In this document: positions 62,499-64,000 of the stretch, one piece after another | How positions within the stretch are numbered: the first letter of the stretch is position 1 | Layout: each line of letters starts with the position of its first letter | Assembly: GCA_002281875.1 (NCBI GenBank) | Contig: NCHN01000010.1 | Span: forward strand, 23,063-87,062 | Source: Sphingobacteriia bacterium 24-36-13 | GTDB lineage: Bacteria > Bacteroidota > Bacteroidia > Chitinophagales > Chitinophagaceae | DNA: 64,000 nucleotides | Direction: 5' to 3' | The notes under the pieces: model-generated | Told to the model about the DNA's origin: nothing | What the model saw: only the letters and a program-made list of their open reading frames with translations | Database searches by the model: none | Translations under genes and position numbers: made by a program

Positions 62499-63032
62499 AT
62501 GGTATTGAAAAAAGGAATTATAATTTGTGTGCTATGTTTCCTGATATACTCCTATGGGCATGCACAGTCTATTTATCCTTCCACTATAAATATTACAGGA
62601 AATTATGGTAGTCAAGGAAATTATCAATTTGAATTAAGTTTTGGAGAGTCTGCATCAATAGTAACTCAAACAACCAGTACACTAGTTGTAACTAGTGGGG
62701 TATTACAATCATTTACTTCATTTGCATCTGTTTATAATGCATTCCCTTCTTTTTTACCAGATGAAATTAAAATTTATCCCAATCCATTTAGGGATATTTT
62801 GGAAATCAATTTGCTGCATACCAATTCCGGAAAAATAAAAGTTGAATTATTTGATGTTCAAGGTAAAAAAATGAAAGAGTTATTATTTTTTCATTTTGGT
62901 GTTGGAAGAACAGAACGCTGGGATTTAAGCAAATTTCCACAAGGAGCTTATATGATTGCAATTAATCAATTAGACGGAACTGGAAAATTGATATTAAGGA
63001 GAGGCATATATAAAGTATTAAAAATTAAGTAA
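62499..63032 (+). CDS. T9SS type A sorting-domain protein
   Basis: 177 residues with signal peptide (ending GHAQ), a short beta-rich middle (FELSFGESASIVTQTTSTLVVTSG) and a C-terminal type A sorting domain: IKIYPNPFRDILEINL ... KVELFDVQGKKMKELL ... GAYMIAINQLDGTGKLILRR. The last domain is recognised by the type IX secretion system and links the protein to the cell surface. The middle has no catalytic motif. It is followed 19 bp later by a fibre-like protein gene, probably in one unit. Confidence 0.88.
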   Translation: MVLKKGIIICVLCFLIYSYGHAQSIYPSTINITGNYGSQGNYQFELSFGESASIVTQTTSTLVVTSGVLQSFTSFASVYNAFPSFLPDEIKIYPNPFRDILEINLLHTNSGKIKVELFDVQGKKMKELLFFHFGVGRTERWDLSKFPQGAYMIAINQLDGTGKLILRRGIYKVLKIK

Positions 63033-63051
63033 CCATTAATCATCAAGTACT

Positions 63052-64000
63052 ATGGCAAAATCACTATGGTTATTCAACCTGATTTTATTCTTTTCAATTT
63101 TAAAGTCAGATAATGTTTTTTCTCAAGCACCTAATTTAATCAATTACCAAGGTGTTGCAAGAAATGCTGCAGGTAATCCACTTCAAAATCAAACGATTTA
63201 TTTACGTGTAAATATCCGAACAGGATCTTCACAGGGTACGATACAATTTTCTGAAACCAGATCGGTAAAAACCAATGCCTGGGGGCTTTTTGCAGTACAA
63301 ATTGGAAGTCCAGGATTTATGAGTTCAATAGGAACTTTAGCAGGAGTTACTTGGATGCAAGGGGATAAGTTTATGGAAGTAGAGATTGACCCCACTGCTA
63401 GTAATAATTATATAAACTTAGGTTCTACACAATTATTAAGTGTGCCCTATGCGCTTAATGCGGTTTCTGCTGGCACAGCAAGTCCAATAGGAGGGGCGGG
63501 GGGAGATTTGTCAGGCAGCTATCCTAATCCTACTATTGCAAATAATAAAATCACTAGTTTAAAATTAGCGGATAGTTCAGTTGTTACTTCTAAAGTTGCC
63601 AACTTTAGTATAACAGATATAAAAATAGAATCAGTTAGTGGTTCAAAAATTATTGGTGATATAAACGGAAATGCAAAAAATGTAAATGGTATAGTTGCAA
63701 TTGCTAATGGCGGTACTGGAGCATCAAATACATCTGATGCTAAGAAAAATTTTTTAATCGATTCAGTTGATAATACTACTGATTTGAGAAAGCCAATAAG
63801 TATAGCAACCCAAAATGCATTGAATCTGAAGTTGAATATCAGTGATACAGCCAGCATGTTGTCAAATCGATTGAGGATTAGCGACACAGCATCAATGTTA
63901 GCGAATAGGTTAAAGAGTAGTGACACTACTGTAATGTTAGCGAATAGGTTAAAGATTAGCGACACTGCAAATTTTGTGTCGAACTATCGCAGAACAACCA
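63052..64000 (+). CDS. exported fibre-like surface protein, N-terminal part (cut by window edge)
   Basis: The frame is open from ATG 63052 to the window end (316 codons). Signal peptide MAKSLWLFNLILFFSILKS... ending NVFSQ, then an N-terminal domain common in large Bacteroidota surface proteins (APNLINYQGVARNAAGNPLQ ... LLSVPYALNAVSAG), a glycine-rich GGAGGDLSGSYPNPTI segment, and from 63838 a 13-residue repeat (ISDTASMLANRLK type). Such proteins often end in an endosialidase-chaperone (S74) domain; the end is not in view. Likely surface fibre or adhesin. Confidence 0.75.
   Translation, partial: MAKSLWLFNLILFFSILKSDNVFSQAPNLINYQGVARNAAGNPLQNQTIYLRVNIRTGSSQGTIQFSETRSVKTNAWGLFAVQIGSPGFMSSIGTLAGVTWMQGDKFMEVEIDPTASNNYINLGSTQLLSVPYALNAVSAGTASPIGGAGGDLSGSYPNPTIANNKITSLKLADSSVVTSKVANFSITDIKIESVSGSKIIGDINGNAKNVNGIVAIANGGTGASNTSDAKKNFLIDSVDNTTDLRKPISIATQNALNLKLNISDTASMLSNRLRISDTASMLANRLKSSDTTVMLANRLKISDTANFVSNYRRTT
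63838..63993 (+). repeat. 39-bp tandem repeat encoding a 13-residue unit (4 copies, continuing past the window)
   Basis: Units start at 63838, 63877, 63916 and 63955 and encode ISDTASMLSNRLR, ISDTASMLANRLK, SSDTTVMLANRLK and ISDTANFVSNYRR. The phase is exact (39 bp). The fourth copy is the most diverged. Confidence 0.9.

Noticed and set aside
1-64000. CRISPR arrays, prophage, insertion sequences and tRNA genes
   Set aside because: No regularly spaced repeats, transposase or integrase motifs, phage structural genes, or tRNA cloverleaf sequences were seen in the intergenic regions.

Overview
The window is about 64 kb of AT-rich chromosome from a Bacteroidota bacterium, most likely a Chitinophagaceae-type organism (order Chitinophagales). 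Evidence for this: a ccoN-ccoO gene fusion in the cbb3 oxidase cluster, a GLPGLI-family protein beside an outer-membrane beta-barrel receptor, an archaeal-type ProRS, a TamL-type lipoprotein, a type IX secretion (T9SS) Plug protein and a T9SS sorting-domain protein, weak Shine-Dalgarno signals, and many copies of the Bacteroidota -7 promoter box TAnnTTTG. I see no phage, insertion sequence, integrase or CRISPR array. It reads as ordinary, densely packed core genome.

Layout. 1-4014: glycogen/alpha-glucan genes (3' part of glgC, an SLC45-like sugar transporter, a SusA-like neopullulanase). 4054-14132: a Crp/Fnr regulator, a diverged hemerythrin-like protein, and a tightly packed cbb3 oxidase cluster ccoI-ccoS-ccoNO-ccoQ-ccoP-ccoG-ccoH plus a SafE/UreH-type membrane protein. 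14163-17679 (minus): GLPGLI protein and outer-membrane receptor, divergent from glgB (17784). 19837-22747: a DUF2807 protein, a sensor kinase and a membrane-anchored coiled-coil protein. 22889-34643: housekeeping genes (holA, ribF, purM, ftsE, two glycosyltransferases, smc, prfC). 34689-38463: DUF389 membrane protein, M61 peptidase, a lipoprotein and a small unknown protein. 38506-46573: rimO, a FadL-like barrel with a partner lipoprotein, proS, a DUF898 protein, an M48 protease and truB. 46562-52260: tamL, an rRNA methyltransferase, a LolC/E-type permease and the T9SS Plug protein. 52329-62391: cold-shock protein, purine nucleoside phosphorylase, porin, ispH, a pseudouridine synthase with a sensor kinase, an ABC-F ATPase, an FKBP isomerase, the 4.5S SRP RNA and a transaldolase-family gene. 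62499-64000: a T9SS cargo protein and the start of a repetitive surface fibre-like protein.

How the parts fit. The first 20 kb joins storage-glucan metabolism (glgC, glgB, amylase, transporter) with microaerobic respiration (cbb3 oxidase under a probable Fnr-type regulator; a TGAT-N4-ATCA palindrome lies right after the regulator gene). The second half is largely cell-envelope biogenesis (TamL, LolC/E-like permease, porin, FadL-like barrel, T9SS Plug and cargo) mixed with translation and nucleotide genes.

The most useful non-coding observations are: (i) a set of -7 boxes whose spacing can be calibrated on the SRP RNA 5' end and which predicts leaderless mRNAs for several genes; (ii) a 43-bp nested dyad ahead of the sugar transporter; (iii) the Fnr-like palindrome and a second palindrome ahead of ccoI; and (iv) a terminator of smc that overlaps the prfC promoter. 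I did not find a convincing wholly new multi-gene system. The best candidates for undescribed function are the hemerythrin-like gene, the lipoprotein/88-residue pair at 37571-38463 and the lipoprotein/barrel pair at 39833-42211.
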